The position numbers and the translations under genes were made by a program. This document shows, piece by piece, positions 1-9,216 of a DNA stretch of 50,267 nt (position 1 is the first letter of the stretch; every line of letters begins with the position of its first letter). The notes below the pieces were generated by a model, which did not search any database, was not told where the DNA came from, and saw only the letters and a list, made by a program, of their open reading frames with translations. The stretch covers positions 1-50,267 of the forward strand of contig JAJECV010000058.1 in NCBI GenBank assembly GCA_022821875.1. The letters are read 5' to 3'. The DNA comes from Rhodothermales bacterium (GTDB lineage: Bacteria; Bacteroidota; Rhodothermia; Rhodothermales; Bin80).

Positions 1-61
1 GTAACATCAAGGGATGATTTCCCGACTAGTGTTTGAATCCAGATCAGAACCCAACCATTCC

Positions 62-1183
62 ATGTCCCCCAAGTCAGCGATACACTGGATGGAGCGCTGC
101 CTTTGTCTGGCAGCAAATGCGGACAGTGCAACCAGTCCCAATCCACGTGTAGGCTGCGTCATTCTAAGTCCGCAAGGCACACTTCTTGGGGAGGGCTGGC
201 ATAAACACGCTGGTGGTCCCCACGCGGAGACAGAGGCCATGAATCAAGTGCGGTCACGGCATGGATCGGATGCACTCCACGGGGCAACCCTGGTCGTGAA
301 TCTTGAGCCCTGCAACCATCAGGGACGCACCCCTCCCTGCACCCGCAATATTCTGAATGCCGGAATTGCCCGTGTCATCATTGGGATGCGCGACCCAAAC
401 CCGACCGCAGCAGGCGGCATTGATCAACTGAGATCTGCAAATATCTCGGTCATGACCGATGTGCTGAAGGCAGAGTGCTTCCGGTTTAACGAAGCCTTTG
501 CGCACCGGCATCTCAGACAGGCCCCGTTCGTCACACTCAAAATTGCCCAGACTCTGGATGGCTGTATTGCAACTGCAACAGGGGAGAGTCAGTGGATTAC
601 CGGTAAAGCGGCGCGAAAACTGGTTCATATCTGGCGCAGGGAAAACGATGCAGTTCTGATTGGTTCAGGTACGGCACAGGCCGATAACCCAGGTCTGACC
701 GTCCGGCATGTATCTGGAACGCAGCCATGGCGAATTGTGCTTGACGGGCAGGGGCGACTCCCCCGCACGCTAAAGGTATTCACGGATGAATGGGTCACTA
801 GGACGATTGCAGTCGTCGCACAAAACGCACGCCCCGGTTATGCCGGCCAGTTCCAGAATAGAGGCGGCCGTCTGATTACGGTGCAAACAGAAGATGGACA
901 TGTCGCACTTCCGAAACTGATCCGTCTGCTCGGAAGCGATTTGAACATTCAGTCCCTCCTCGTGGAGGCAGGGCCTAGGCTTGCTTCGGCACTGCTGAAG
1001 CAGGATCTTGTGGACCGGCTCCGACTCTTTATTGCACCCAAACTTATCGGCAAGGGGCTGCAAAGCATTGGAGATCTGGGCATTCACACATTGAGGCAGA
1101 GTAAAGTATTTGGAGAATGCCTCTGGGAATCGGTTGAAGACGACCAACTCTTTACCGGGTACAAACATCTGATCCAGACTTAA
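62..1183 (+). CDS. ribD: Bifunctional riboflavin biosynthesis protein RibD (deaminase/reductase)
   Basis: Catalyses two consecutive cytosolic steps of riboflavin synthesis: deamination of the diaminopyrimidine made from GTP, then NADPH-dependent reduction of the ribosyl side chain. The N-terminal half has the zinc deaminase signature: H54-A55-E56, then C84 and C93 in PCNHQGRTPPC. The C-terminal half begins near FVTLKIAQTLDG and matches the RibD reductase domain (dihydrofolate-reductase-like). At 373 residues it is normal for the family. The frame is open upstream to an ATG at 14, but conserved sequence starts at the ATG at 62 (MSPKSAIHWMERCL), so I use that start. The riboflavin synthase gene follows 118 bp downstream on the same strand, which supports a riboflavin operon. 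An upstream FMN riboswitch cannot be assessed because the window begins here. Confidence 0.96.
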   Translation: MSPKSAIHWMERCLCLAANADSATSPNPRVGCVILSPQGTLLGEGWHKHAGGPHAETEAMNQVRSRHGSDALHGATLVVNLEPCNHQGRTPPCTRNILNAGIARVIIGMRDPNPTAAGGIDQLRSANISVMTDVLKAECFRFNEAFAHRHLRQAPFVTLKIAQTLDGCIATATGESQWITGKAARKLVHIWRRENDAVLIGSGTAQADNPGLTVRHVSGTQPWRIVLDGQGRLPRTLKVFTDEWVTRTIAVVAQNARPGYAGQFQNRGGRLITVQTEDGHVALPKLIRLLGSDLNIQSLLVEAGPRLASALLKQDLVDRLRLFIAPKLIGKGLQSIGDLGIHTLRQSKVFGECLWESVEDDQLFTGYKHLIQT

Positions 1184-1301
1184 GCGATAATCAATGCAGG
1201 GAAAAGTCTTGAATCTCTTTCGTCTCTTGGGGTGTTTTATAGGTTCGGGGGACCCTTGCAGGGCGGGGCATCATTTTAACAGTTGACAGATATTCTCAAA
1301 T

Positions 1302-1898
1302 ATGTTCACCGGTCTTGTAGAGCAGGTTGGCCGACTAGCCGACAGGAGAACAACTCCCTATGGGCAGGAACTCGTAATCCACGCTGCTTTGTCCTCTGAA
1401 CTGTCTATGGGACAGAGTATTGCCGTAAACGGGGTCTGTTTAAGCCTGACCGGGCGCGGTCCCGACACCTTTACGGTCATGGCCGTGCCCGAAACCATTT
1501 CAAAAACCACCCTGGGCAAACTGCCTATGGATGCTCCGGTTAATCTGGAGCGGGCACTGCTTCCAGAATCCCGACTGGATGGACATCTGGTTCAGGGGCA
1601 TGTTGATACCGTATGCGCAATCACAGACGCATCCACGCAGGAAGGGAAACGAATCTATAAGTTCCAGGTCCCTGATGGGTATTCCGGGCTCATTGTTCCG
1701 CGTGGATCCATTGCTCTGGACGGGATCAGTCTGACCATTGCAGACCTTCACGAATCGTACATTTCTGTCGCCATTATTCCACACACCTATCAGCACACCA
1801 ATGTAAACGTCTGGCAGACCGGGATGCATTGTAATGTGGAATTTGACATACTGGCCAAGTACGTAGCACGTCAGATGACTGCCTGCCGACCACCCTGA
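1302..1898 (+). CDS. ribE: Riboflavin synthase, alpha subunit
   Basis: Converts two 6,7-dimethyl-8-ribityllumazine molecules into riboflavin and a pyrimidine that re-enters the pathway. The protein starts with the diagnostic MFTGLVEQVG and contains two tandem lumazine-binding barrels. The first has NGVCLSL; the second starts at GHLVQGHVDTV and has the matching ALDGISLTI. Its 198 residues fit the usual 190-220. The C-terminal FDILAKYVARQM is the trimerisation-helix type end seen in this family. It lies just downstream of ribD. The 118-bp spacer holds no gene and no convincing terminator, so cotranscription is possible. Confidence 0.95.
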   Translation: MFTGLVEQVGRLADRRTTPYGQELVIHAALSSELSMGQSIAVNGVCLSLTGRGPDTFTVMAVPETISKTTLGKLPMDAPVNLERALLPESRLDGHLVQGHVDTVCAITDASTQEGKRIYKFQVPDGYSGLIVPRGSIALDGISLTIADLHESYISVAIIPHTYQHTNVNVWQTGMHCNVEFDILAKYVARQMTACRPP

Positions 1899-2639
1899 TG
1901 TCAGGATCCGCAGGAGAGGCCAGCACCGTCTGATCCCAATTTCTTCGTCATCGTCAACCGGGCGGGGCGGTATCTATCCTGTTTCACTAGCGTAAGAATT
2001 CGATGACACCGTAAAAGGTGCCGTTATTTTAAACAGGATTTTATCTGTCCCGTGCAGACTGGGGTGACTGCGATCCGTACATGAAAATTGTTGTAATTGC
2101 AAAGCGGGAGGCGTTCATGCCGGAGACTGTGATGCCCCGGCAATCGTTTTCGGTCTGATTGATGCAGGAAAGGATCTGGTTCTCCAGCATTTGTATCCCG
2201 ATGGATACCGAAACAAAAAAATACTTTTCGGGTTTCCCCTCTTTACCGTTGTCAAAACCAATTATGATCCAAAATGCCAAAAATATCGTGTCCAAAATGC
2301 AACACACTGACTGAGAGAGGAGGGTACCATGCGTGGCAGGTACTGGTCGCAATTTGCTTTTTCCCAATAGGGTTGTTAGCGCTTCTTGCTGACAGACAGC
2401 CGACCCGCTGTCTTTCATGTGGTTATTCATGGTAGAGCGGGATGCATTCAGAAACAGCGCCTGGGGAACCGCAGGAATTAGGTTAATTTCGGGGATACCC
2501 TCCAGACGCAGGTATCGGCAGGTTGAGTAGAAAGTATTGCCCTCTGCTCAGATCCGTGGATACCTGCTGGGTCCGCTTTTCTGATGGATCCTTCCTTTGC
2601 AGAGGGAATGTCCATTTTTTGACGGGATGAGACCGCAGA
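1899..2639. other. Intergenic stretch without a convincing gene
   Basis: About 740 bp between ribE and the DUF2752 gene. Short open frames exist on both strands, including a 129-codon frame on the minus strand (2041-2430), but none shows a recognisable motif, signal peptide or membrane segment. I see no tRNA, no clear terminator and no repeat here. Confidence 0.5.
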
Positions 2640-3035
2640 ATGACACCATACACTTCAAATCCGGGAACATTGAAGTTGCAACGAATACAAAAATTGGGGA
2701 GCCCCTACCAGCCTCTGGTGATCTTAGGTGTCCTGTTCGCTTATATCACTCTGCAGGGATCGTATATCCCGCATATTTGTCTGTTTGACGAGATTTTGCA
2801 TCTCAAGTGTAGTTTTTGCGGCATCACACATTCTTTTGAGCAGTTACTCAAGGGAAATGTTCTCCGTTCGGTAACCTCCAACATTCTGGCATCTTTTTTG
2901 ATTTTTCATTTTCTGATGAGCTTTATTTTCAGCAAGACGAATCGGCTGAACCTGCAATCGCTAAACAACAGAGTATTTCTTGTGCTGGTGTGTATCCAGT
3001 TCGGGCTGAACAATGCTCACCTCATCAGCGGCTGA
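2640..3035 (+). CDS. DUF2752-family small membrane protein
   Basis: A 131-residue protein with the DUF2752 layout. A first hydrophobic segment (about residues 27-45) is followed by a cysteine-containing loop, LKCSFCGITHSFEQL, then LLKGNVLRSVTSN and a second hydrophobic helix (LASFLIFHFLMSFIF). A third hydrophobic stretch closes the protein. In DUF2752 proteins the loop is typically PCPGCGLTRA; here both cysteines and the glycine survive but the first proline is absent. The function of the family is not established. The protein probably sits in the inner membrane. Start chosen: ATG at 2640. Neighbours give no functional hint. The call rests on the Cys-x-x-Cys-Gly plus helix pattern. Confidence 0.72.
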   Translation: MTPYTSNPGTLKLQRIQKLGSPYQPLVILGVLFAYITLQGSYIPHICLFDEILHLKCSFCGITHSFEQLLKGNVLRSVTSNILASFLIFHFLMSFIFSKTNRLNLQSLNNRVFLVLVCIQFGLNNAHLISG

Positions 3036-3267
3036 TCCAGCGCATGCCCGGAATTTTCATGGATCCAGTTGAGGAGGGAGCAAGCAGACGGGGAGTCAAT
3101 CTTTCCAGGTCTGGATTCTCTGGCCGCTCAGTGTGTGCTCGGCCATCTCCCCGGTCATCCCCTTCGTGACGATGACGGCCTGGGGATGTGCCATGGCCAA
3201 CTGCGCCCGCCGGCACACCTGAAGTCATTTCCAGGGATTTACCGATTCCAGTCCAGGTGATCGGCCC

Positions 3268-3942
3268 TTATTCGTGAGGGGTTACCCTGAGGTCGCTGAC
3301 ATGTACATTCAGTGCATGGTTGATCCGAAGTCCGGCAGAGCCCCCGGTCATCACCTGGTCACGGGAAACACTTGCCACTTCGGTGCCATTGACCGAGAAG
3401 GTGACGGTCTCTTCCTGAACATCAACTTTCAGGTGGTTCTCCACCGAGCTCTCGGTATCCGGCCCAAAAGTGTTTACAGCATCACTGGCCGTCCAGTCTT
3501 GAATCAGCGAGGTTTCTGCTCCGCTGCGGCGCTTGAGCAGGAATTCTCCGGTGTTGCGGAGAAGGAAGTAGTCGTACATGATTTCTTCGCTGTCCAGATT
3601 CTGACCGCCCATAAACACGCCATACGCCTCACGGCGCTCCCCTGGATCAAACAGATGGATCGTACTCTCCAGTGTATAGTTTCCCTCTGTCATCATTTCG
3701 GGATGATAAAAGATGGCTGCAGGGCCGGTGGTGATGTGCCAACCCGGTGTCATGTTTACAAAGTAAATGTCCACCGAATCCGCCTCCGAACCAATGACGG
3801 CTTCCGGGTTTGGCCGGTCAAGGCGTACCTGCCAGAATTCCGGCACCATCAGATTCTCACCATCCGGCACCGCCGGATCCGGCTGCGCCGTCACGGCAAA
3901 AGGAAGAAAAATTGCTGCTGCGGTAAAAAGAATGCGTTTCAT
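3268..3942 (-). CDS. Secreted protein with a probable LamG/DUF1080-like beta-sandwich domain
   Basis: A 224-residue protein with a clear signal peptide: MKR, a hydrophobic core ILFTAAAIFLPFAV, and a likely cut after TAQ. The mature part resembles concanavalin-like sandwiches of the DUF1080 (3-keto-disaccharide hydrolase-like) type. Cues are GWHITTGPAAIFYHP, the tract NYTLESTIHLF, AYGVFMGGQNL, then FLLKRRSG and, near the end, FSVNGTEVASV with SAGLRINHALNVHVSDL. No catalytic residues can be assigned, so it may be a binding or structural domain rather than an enzyme. It is probably periplasmic or extracellular. It is transcribed divergently from miaB with a 129-bp gap. The fold assignment is inference; the signal peptide is well supported. 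Confidence 0.75.
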   Translation of the reverse strand: MKRILFTAAAIFLPFAVTAQPDPAVPDGENLMVPEFWQVRLDRPNPEAVIGSEADSVDIYFVNMTPGWHITTGPAAIFYHPEMMTEGNYTLESTIHLFDPGERREAYGVFMGGQNLDSEEIMYDYFLLRNTGEFLLKRRSGAETSLIQDWTASDAVNTFGPDTESSVENHLKVDVQEETVTFSVNGTEVASVSRDQVMTGGSAGLRINHALNVHVSDLRVTPHE

Positions 3943-4071
3943 TTGAACAGGGTTGATCGGGATTGAAAACCCAATTTACGACTTGAATCTATGCGGAACA
4001 AGAGCTTTGAAGAACAAAAACGGGTATTTGTGCGTTTTCTGCTGTCCGTTGAATCATTTTCCTGAAAAATC

Positions 4072-5460
4072 GTGCAAAAAAGTCTGCCCATACTTGAAGA
4101 TCTGGACGCAATCAAACTGCCGCAATCGGAATCCGAAGGCAGTTCGTTTGTGTATCTGGAGACCTACGGATGCCAGATGAATGTGTCTGACTCCGAAATC
4201 GTCGCGTCCGTCCTGCGCAGCGCGGGGTACGGACTCACGCATGATCCTCTCCAGGCAGATGTTGTACTTCTGAATACATGCGCAATCCGGGAGAATGCGG
4301 AGCAGCGGGTCCGGCGGCGCCTTGAATTTTTTCGTGCACGCAAACGAAAGCGTAATCCTGATCTGAAGATCGGAGTCCTCGGCTGTATGGCGGAACGCCT
4401 GCGTCACAGGCTTCTGGAACAGGAGCGTCTGGTTGATATCGTCATCGGGCCGGATGCCTACCGGGATCTGCCCCGCCTGCTGCGTCAGGTGGAGGAAACG
4501 GGGCAGAGCGCGGTCAATGTTCAGTTGTCCCGCGAAGAGACGTATGCGGACATTGCGCCAGTGCGATACGACTCTAACGGGGTCAGTGCATTTGTCTCCA
4601 TCATGCGGGGATGCGATAATATGTGCGCATTCTGCGTGGTTCCCTTCACACGCGGGCGTGAGCGCAGCCGGAATGCGGCCACGATCGTTCAGGAATGTCA
4701 GGAACTTCTGGATGCCGGGTATAGGGAAGTGACCCTGCTGGGGCAGAATGTGAACTCGTACAGGGATGGCCCCGTAGATTTTGCCACCCTGGTCTATCGG
4801 GTCAGTCTGCTTTCTCCGCAGCTGCGTATCCGCTATTCTACCAGTCATCCAAAAGACTGCTCCGAAGCGCTCTTGGAAGTCCACAAAGAGCGCCCGAATG
4901 TGTGCAATTTTATCCATCTCCCGGTGCAGCATGGCAATTCGGAGGTTCTGCATCGTATGCGCCGGGGCTATTCTGCTGAAGAGTATCGTGCACTCATTGA
5001 ACACGCACGCAGAATCTGCCCGGATGTGTCACTCTCCACCGATATTATTGCGGGCTTTTGCGGGGAGACCGAAGCAGAGCATCAGGATACCCTCTCCCTG
5101 ATGGAGGAGATTCAGTATGACCATGCTTTCATGTTTATGTACTCGGAGCGCCCGGATACGTATGCAGCACGCAAGTACACCGACGACATTTCTGAAGAGA
5201 CCAAAAAACGCCGTTTAAGTGAAATCATCACTCTTCAGAATTCAATTTCCCGCCGAAGAAACGAAATGGAAATCGGACACACGCATACCGTACTGGTGGA
5301 AGGTGCCAGTAAGCGCAATCCCGAACAACTGTGCGGTCGTACCGATACAAACAAGATGGTCATCTTTGATCAAGGCACGCTTCAGGCCGGAATGTACGCG
5401 AATGTGAAGATCAAAGGGTGCACCTCCGCGACTCTCTTTGGCGAGGTTCTCTCTGGTTGA
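4072..5460 (+). CDS. miaB: tRNA-2-methylthio-N6-dimethylallyladenosine synthase MiaB
   Basis: Radical-SAM methylthiotransferase that adds the methylthio group to i6A37 of tRNAs reading UNN codons. Domains run in the expected order: an N-terminal UPF0004 domain with three cluster cysteines C34 (YGCQMN), C70 (NTCAIRE) and C105 (LGCMAERL); a radical-SAM core with C181-x3-C185-x2-C188 in [10 protein letters not shown]; and a C-terminal TRAM-like region. The HLPVQHG and [12 protein letters not shown] blocks are typical of MiaB. The start is a GTG at 4072; no in-frame ATG fits the conserved N-terminus better. The 462 residues are normal. It is the first gene of a plus-strand run with a sigma-54-type regulator 22 bp downstream, an order that recurs in Bacteroidota-like genomes. 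Confidence 0.96.
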   Translation: MQKSLPILEDLDAIKLPQSESEGSSFVYLETYGCQMNVSDSEIVASVLRSAGYGLTHDPLQADVVLLNTCAIRENAEQRVRRRLEFFRARKRKRNPDLKIGVLGCMAERLRHRLLEQERLVDIVIGPDAYRDLPRLLRQVEETGQSAVNVQLSREETYADIAPVRYDSNGVSAFVSIMRGCDNMCAFCVVPFTRGRERSRNAATIVQECQELLDAGYREVTLLGQNVNSYRDGPVDFATLVYRVSLLSPQLRIRYSTSHPKDCSEALLEVHKERPNVCNFIHLPVQHGNSEVLHRMRRGYSAEEYRALIEHARRICPDVSLSTDIIAGFCGETEAEHQDTLSLMEEIQYDHAFMFMYSERPDTYAARKYTDDISEETKKRRLSEIITLQNSISRRRNEMEIGHTHTVLVEGASKRNPEQLCGRTDTNKMVIFDQGTLQAGMYANVKIKGCTSATLFGEVLSG

Positions 5461-5482
5461 GTGAGCAAGGAATCCCTAGTCT

Positions 5483-6718
5483 ATGGATCGAAAAACCGTA
5501 CAAGACCGATTTGGAATCATTGGGGAATCCCCTGGGATTCACCATGTCATCGACCGGGTCCGTCAGGTTGCACGGACGGACATCTCTGTCCTGATTGAGG
5601 GGGAGAGCGGCGTTGGCAAGGAACTGATTGCACAGGCGATCCACGAATTGTCCCTGCGCCGGCATAAAGCACTTAAGGTCATTAACACGGGGGCAATCCC
5701 CGAGGGATTGATTGAGTCTGAACTCTTCGGTGCAGAGAAAGGAGCCTACACGGGGGCTACTGAGCGCCGGCGCGGCCTCTTTGAGGAGGCAGACGGCGGG
5801 ACGATCTTTCTGGATGAAATTGGCGAAATGCCGCAGCCGACCCAGGTGCGACTGCTTCGCGTGCTGGAGTCCGGCACGTTTAACCGCGTTGGATCTACGA
5901 CCATTCAGCGTACGGATGCACGTGTTGTGGCAGCAACGAACAAGAATCTGGGCAGTGAAGTAACCGATGGCCGGTTTCGGGAAGACCTCTACTACCGCCT
6001 GAGCACCGTGATCATTCACATCCCTCCACTGCGTGAGCGCAAGGAAGACATCCGGCCGATCTTTGATGCGTTCCTGTATTCATCCAGTCAGAAATATCAA
6101 TCTCCCCGCCGCGTATTGTCGGCGGCCGCCTACGAGCTTCTTGAGTCATATTCGTGGCCTGGAAATGTACGGGAACTGCGGAATGTGGCCGATCAGGTCG
6201 TTGTCCTGCACCGTGGTGCCGATGTGGATGCAGATGATATCCGTCCTTTTTTGCGCGGCATCACTGCCAACCGTCCCTCAACTTCGATCATGCGGGTAAA
6301 TGGGGAGACCCCAACCGGCAGTGAGTCTTCCCCCGAATTGAAAGTGATCTACCGGGCATTACTGGAAATTCGTCAGGATATTCAGGATCTGCGCAAAGAT
6401 GTAGGTCAGGTATTTCGTGAACATCTTCCCGGCAGTAAGCCGGGTCCACAGTATGCCGAGGAGGTGCAGGTTCAACGCCCTGCCTTGCCGATGCTTCCTG
6501 AACCCAAGACGGAGAAGAACCTGGATGGGGTGGCGTACGAAGTGGAAGAGGAACCGGAGGACGAGCCGCTGCCAACTATTGAGGAGGCGGAACGAAAGCT
6601 GATCATGAAGGCCATGGAGAAATTTGGCGGAAACCGTAAGGAATCTGCGAAGGCACTCGGGATCAGTTACCGCACCCTGTATCGTAAGCTTAAGGAACTG
6701 GATGAAGACCCGGGCTAA
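5483..6718 (+). CDS. Sigma-54-interaction AAA+ transcriptional activator with Fis-type HTH
   Basis: An ATP-driven activator of sigma-54 RNA polymerase by family. The AAA+ domain begins almost at the start: Walker A GESGVGKE at residues 40-47, loop 1 GAYTGA at 87-92, and Walker B TIFLDE at 107-112, followed by the sensor-I type [15 protein letters not shown] and the PLRERKEDI block. A Fis-like helix-turn-helix closes the protein ([20 protein letters not shown]). There is no N-terminal receiver or PAS domain, so it is a receiver-less activator, possibly always active or controlled by a partner. The loop-1 phenylalanine of the classical GAFTGA is tyrosine here, a natural variant. A disordered acidic linker (about 265-365) precedes the HTH. 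It overlaps lptE by 17 bp. Confidence 0.92.
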   Translation: MDRKTVQDRFGIIGESPGIHHVIDRVRQVARTDISVLIEGESGVGKELIAQAIHELSLRRHKALKVINTGAIPEGLIESELFGAEKGAYTGATERRRGLFEEADGGTIFLDEIGEMPQPTQVRLLRVLESGTFNRVGSTTIQRTDARVVAATNKNLGSEVTDGRFREDLYYRLSTVIIHIPPLRERKEDIRPIFDAFLYSSSQKYQSPRRVLSAAAYELLESYSWPGNVRELRNVADQVVVLHRGADVDADDIRPFLRGITANRPSTSIMRVNGETPTGSESSPELKVIYRALLEIRQDIQDLRKDVGQVFREHLPGSKPGPQYAEEVQVQRPALPMLPEPKTEKNLDGVAYEVEEEPEDEPLPTIEEAERKLIMKAMEKFGGNRKESAKALGISYRTLYRKLKELDEDPG

Positions 6719-7211
6719 TCTGGTATTACTGGTTGGGATTGCCTTTTTTCTACAGGGATGTTCCTATTACAGCTTCAGCGGTGTAAGTATTCCTGCGCAC
6801 CTGAACACCATTGCCATCCCGCTTGCTGAAGACCAAAGTGTCGGTCCGCTCACACTTCTGGATGAGTCTCTGACGGAATTCATGATTGAGCGGTTTGTCC
6901 AGCAGACACGACTGAGTTTGGTTGAAGATGAAACGGAGGCCGATCTCTTGCTTACCGCCCAGATTACCCGGTATGTGAATGCGCCAACTTCGGTGACCGG
7001 GCAGGAGCGTGCTCAGTACAACCGGGTGTCCATCTCGGTTGCGGCCCAGTATGCGAATCAGATAGACGAGGATGTGTTGGAGCGGACGTTCAGTGGCTTT
7101 GACGATTATGATGCGCTGGAGGGTGGGCTGGAGGCAGAAGAATCTGCTGCGTTGGCTGCGCTTGAGAATATTGCAGATGATCTTTTCACGGCGGCAACCT
7201 CCGACTGGTAA
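6702..7211 (+). CDS. lptE: LptE-like outer-membrane lipoprotein (LPS assembly)
   Basis: Predicted LptE, the lipoprotein that plugs the LptD barrel and helps place LPS in the outer membrane. Starting at the ATG at 6702, the protein has MKTR, a hydrophobic core and a lipobox LQGC with the lipidated cysteine at residue 20. The following GCSYYSFSGVSIPAHLNTIAI, read in two halves (GCSYYSFSG and PAHLNTIAI), matches the LptE opening, in which small beta strands follow the lipid anchor. The C-terminal part (AALAALENIADDLF) fits the family end. The frame is open upstream to 6624, but the lipobox fixes the start at 6702. It overlaps the regulator by 17 bp and the glycosyltransferase by 1 bp, so translational coupling is likely. 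Confidence 0.88.
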   Translation: MKTRANLVLLVGIAFFLQGCSYYSFSGVSIPAHLNTIAIPLAEDQSVGPLTLLDESLTEFMIERFVQQTRLSLVEDETEADLLLTAQITRYVNAPTSVTGQERAQYNRVSISVAAQYANQIDEDVLERTFSGFDDYDALEGGLEAEESAALAALENIADDLFTAATSDW

Positions 7212-8647
7212 TGATCAGCCTTGCCGTATTGTATGCGGGCGCTATGCTTGTGCTTGCCTTCTATGGGGTTAACCTGCTGTGGATGGCAGTCATGGTTGCC
7301 CGCAATGGAACGCCGGATCCCGTTCCGCCGCCAAATCCGAATCGCAATGGTTCCTTGCCGCGGGTGACCATCCAAATCCCGTTTTATAACGAAGCCGGGG
7401 TCGCCAGGCGCGTGATTGATGCCTGCGCAGCCATTCAATATCCCCGTGACCGGTTACAGATACAGGTTCTGGACGATTCATCGGACGAAACCGTTGGAAT
7501 TTCCCGTCAGGCGGTTGCTGACTGGCGTGCAAAGGGGCTCAATATCTCTCATATCCAGCGCTCCAACCGTAAAGGTTATAAAGCAGGGGCATTGGAGAAT
7601 GGTTTGAAGTCAGCAGACGGAGACCTGATTGCAATTTTTGATGCAGACTTTGTCCCGCCGGAAGATTTTCTGCTTTCTCTGGTACCCTACATGGAAGAAG
7701 ATGACCTGGGGATGATCCAGACACGCTGGGGTCACATAAATGCTCATTCCTCGCTACTTACTCAAGTGCAGGCATGGTCTCTTGACACGCATTTTGCCAT
7801 TGAGCATGTTGCACGCAGCGCCTCGGGCTGTTTTATTAATTTCAATGGAACGGCGGGGCTCTGGAGGCGGCGCTGTATCACCGAAGCAGGGGGATGGCAA
7901 GGCGACACGCTGGCGGAGGATCTGGATTTGAGTTACAGGGCGCAGCTGAAGGGATGGAAGTTTATATATCTCCATAAACTGGAGTCTCCTGCGGAACTGC
8001 CGGAGACCCTGAGTGCGTTGAGGGTTCAGCAAAGCCGCTGGGCAAAAGGGACTGCAGAGACGGCCCGCAAACTGCTTCGCCCGCTGTGGCAGGCATCCGT
8101 CCCGCTCAGAACGAAGATTCAGGGAACCATCCATCTGACCGCGCACGCGGTGTATCCCTGCCTGTTTCTTGCCGCCCTGCTTCACCCGCTTCTTCTATTC
8201 CGGCAGACCCGTGGATTCGGCCCTGGAGAAACCTATTTTGGACTTATGGGCTTCGGGCTGGTCGGTCTGCTGGGTTTTTTTCTTGCACAGACGTTTGCTC
8301 AGCGTCAACTCTATCCGGACTGGAAGCGTCGTATGCGATTTTTCCCGGTTTTCATGGCAGGATCTATGGGCCTTGCAGTGAGCAATACAAAAGCCGTCTG
8401 GGATGCGCTCAGACGATTCCATATCCCCTTTGAACGGACACCAAAGACAAAAGGGAAGTATCGTGTTCGAAGGCCGAAACTGGTGATCACATTTGAAACC
8501 GTGATGGCCGTATATTCCCTTACAGGGCTCTGTTTTCTGCTGTGGGAGGGGATCTGGGCGGCCGCAGGATTCCAGATGATATTTTCGCTGTCGTATATAT
8601 TTGTAACCCGATACAATCTTCTTGAACTTCGCACGCAGCCGTTATGA
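7211..8647 (+). CDS. Processive family-2 glycosyltransferase, membrane-bound (cellulose-synthase-like)
   Basis: A membrane glycosyltransferase of the processive GT2 type. An N-terminal transmembrane helix (about residues 4-28) is followed by the catalytic domain: IQIPFYNE, LDDSSDET near 90, the metal-binding DAD at 144-146 in FDADFVPP, the catalytic acid pair E236-D237 in LAEDLDLSYRA, and QQSRW at 273-277. Several transmembrane segments follow (about 305-380 and near the C-terminus). The combination D, DxD, ED, QxxRW is the signature of chain-forming or lipid-glycosylating GT2 enzymes. The sugar and product cannot be read from sequence; a glycolipid or cell-surface polysaccharide is plausible. 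It starts on the last base of lptE and overlaps the next gene by 4 bp, tying it to envelope genes. Confidence 0.9.
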   Translation: MISLAVLYAGAMLVLAFYGVNLLWMAVMVARNGTPDPVPPPNPNRNGSLPRVTIQIPFYNEAGVARRVIDACAAIQYPRDRLQIQVLDDSSDETVGISRQAVADWRAKGLNISHIQRSNRKGYKAGALENGLKSADGDLIAIFDADFVPPEDFLLSLVPYMEEDDLGMIQTRWGHINAHSSLLTQVQAWSLDTHFAIEHVARSASGCFINFNGTAGLWRRRCITEAGGWQGDTLAEDLDLSYRAQLKGWKFIYLHKLESPAELPETLSALRVQQSRWAKGTAETARKLLRPLWQASVPLRTKIQGTIHLTAHAVYPCLFLAALLHPLLLFRQTRGFGPGETYFGLMGFGLVGLLGFFLAQTFAQRQLYPDWKRRMRFFPVFMAGSMGLAVSNTKAVWDALRRFHIPFERTPKTKGKYRVRRPKLVITFETVMAVYSLTGLCFLLWEGIWAAAGFQMIFSLSYIFVTRYNLLELRTQPL

Positions 8648-9216
8648 ACACACTCACCCTTTTTGATGCCTTAATAATGATTGATAAAGGCCGCGCACCC
8701 CAGACCATAGAGCAACTCCGGGAAATGCGCCTTCATTATCCTGAAGATATATTGACGAATTACGTCCTAGGGCATGCATTAGATGTGTGCAACCAGCATA
8801 CCCGTGCAAACTCTGTCTGGGAAACTGCAAGTTCGCTGAGTTCTGAGGACAGGATTCTAAGGAAGATGAAACTGCCGGACGGGGTGAATGTCTTCACCCA
8901 TACAGAGCGTTTGCAGAGCGGGCTGAACGAAATTTTTGGAGAGACCGATGAAATTCAAACTCTGATTCAGCAGCTTTATTCTTCGGATCGGACAAATTTT
9001 GAGGTGGTCCTTGATGATGACGAACCCCTGGAAGAATTTCCGGACGATGATCCGGTGACCGAGACGTTTGCCCGTATCCTGTCCACCCAGAAAAAATACT
9101 CTGAAGCTGCGGCCGTCTACCGGTCCCTCAGCGAACAGAATCCACACGAAAAAGAGCGCCTGCTCGGTGAAGCAGAAAAAATGGACCAACTGGCACAGTC
9201 GGGATCGGGCAAGTGA
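8644..9216 (+). CDS. TPR-like protein in an envelope gene cluster
   Basis: A 190-residue soluble protein with no signal peptide. The N-terminal part (IEQLREMRLHYPEDILTNY, then YVLGHALDVCNQHTRANSVW) and the C-terminal part (FARILSTQKKYSEAAAVYRS, then LSEQNPHEKERLLGEAEKM) each read as tetratricopeptide-like helix pairs. An acidic linker with a run of D and E (about 120-140) separates them. I do not recognise a specific family beyond TPR. It probably acts as a small adaptor. It overlaps the glycosyltransferase by ATGA and overlaps anmK by 4 bp, so it is translated within this operon, and a scaffold role for the envelope enzymes is a reasonable but untested inference. Confidence 0.75.
   Translation: MNTLTLFDALIMIDKGRAPQTIEQLREMRLHYPEDILTNYVLGHALDVCNQHTRANSVWETASSLSSEDRILRKMKLPDGVNVFTHTERLQSGLNEIFGETDEIQTLIQQLYSSDRTNFEVVLDDDEPLEEFPDDDPVTETFARILSTQKKYSEAAAVYRSLSEQNPHEKERLLGEAEKMDQLAQSGSGK

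Noticed and set aside
2041..2430. Minus-strand open frame of 129 codons between ribE and the DUF2752 gene.
   Set aside because: No recognisable motif, no signal or membrane segment and an unremarkable composition; it looks like a chance frame in non-coding sequence.
3274..3966. Long plus-strand open frame opposite the secreted protein gene.
   Set aside because: The minus-strand frame has a signal peptide and a protein-like pattern, while the plus frame is rich in His, Cys and Arg without motifs; it is an antisense shadow.
4054..5004. 316-codon minus-strand frame opposite miaB.
   Set aside because: MiaB on the plus strand is unambiguous; the opposite frame lacks any domain pattern.
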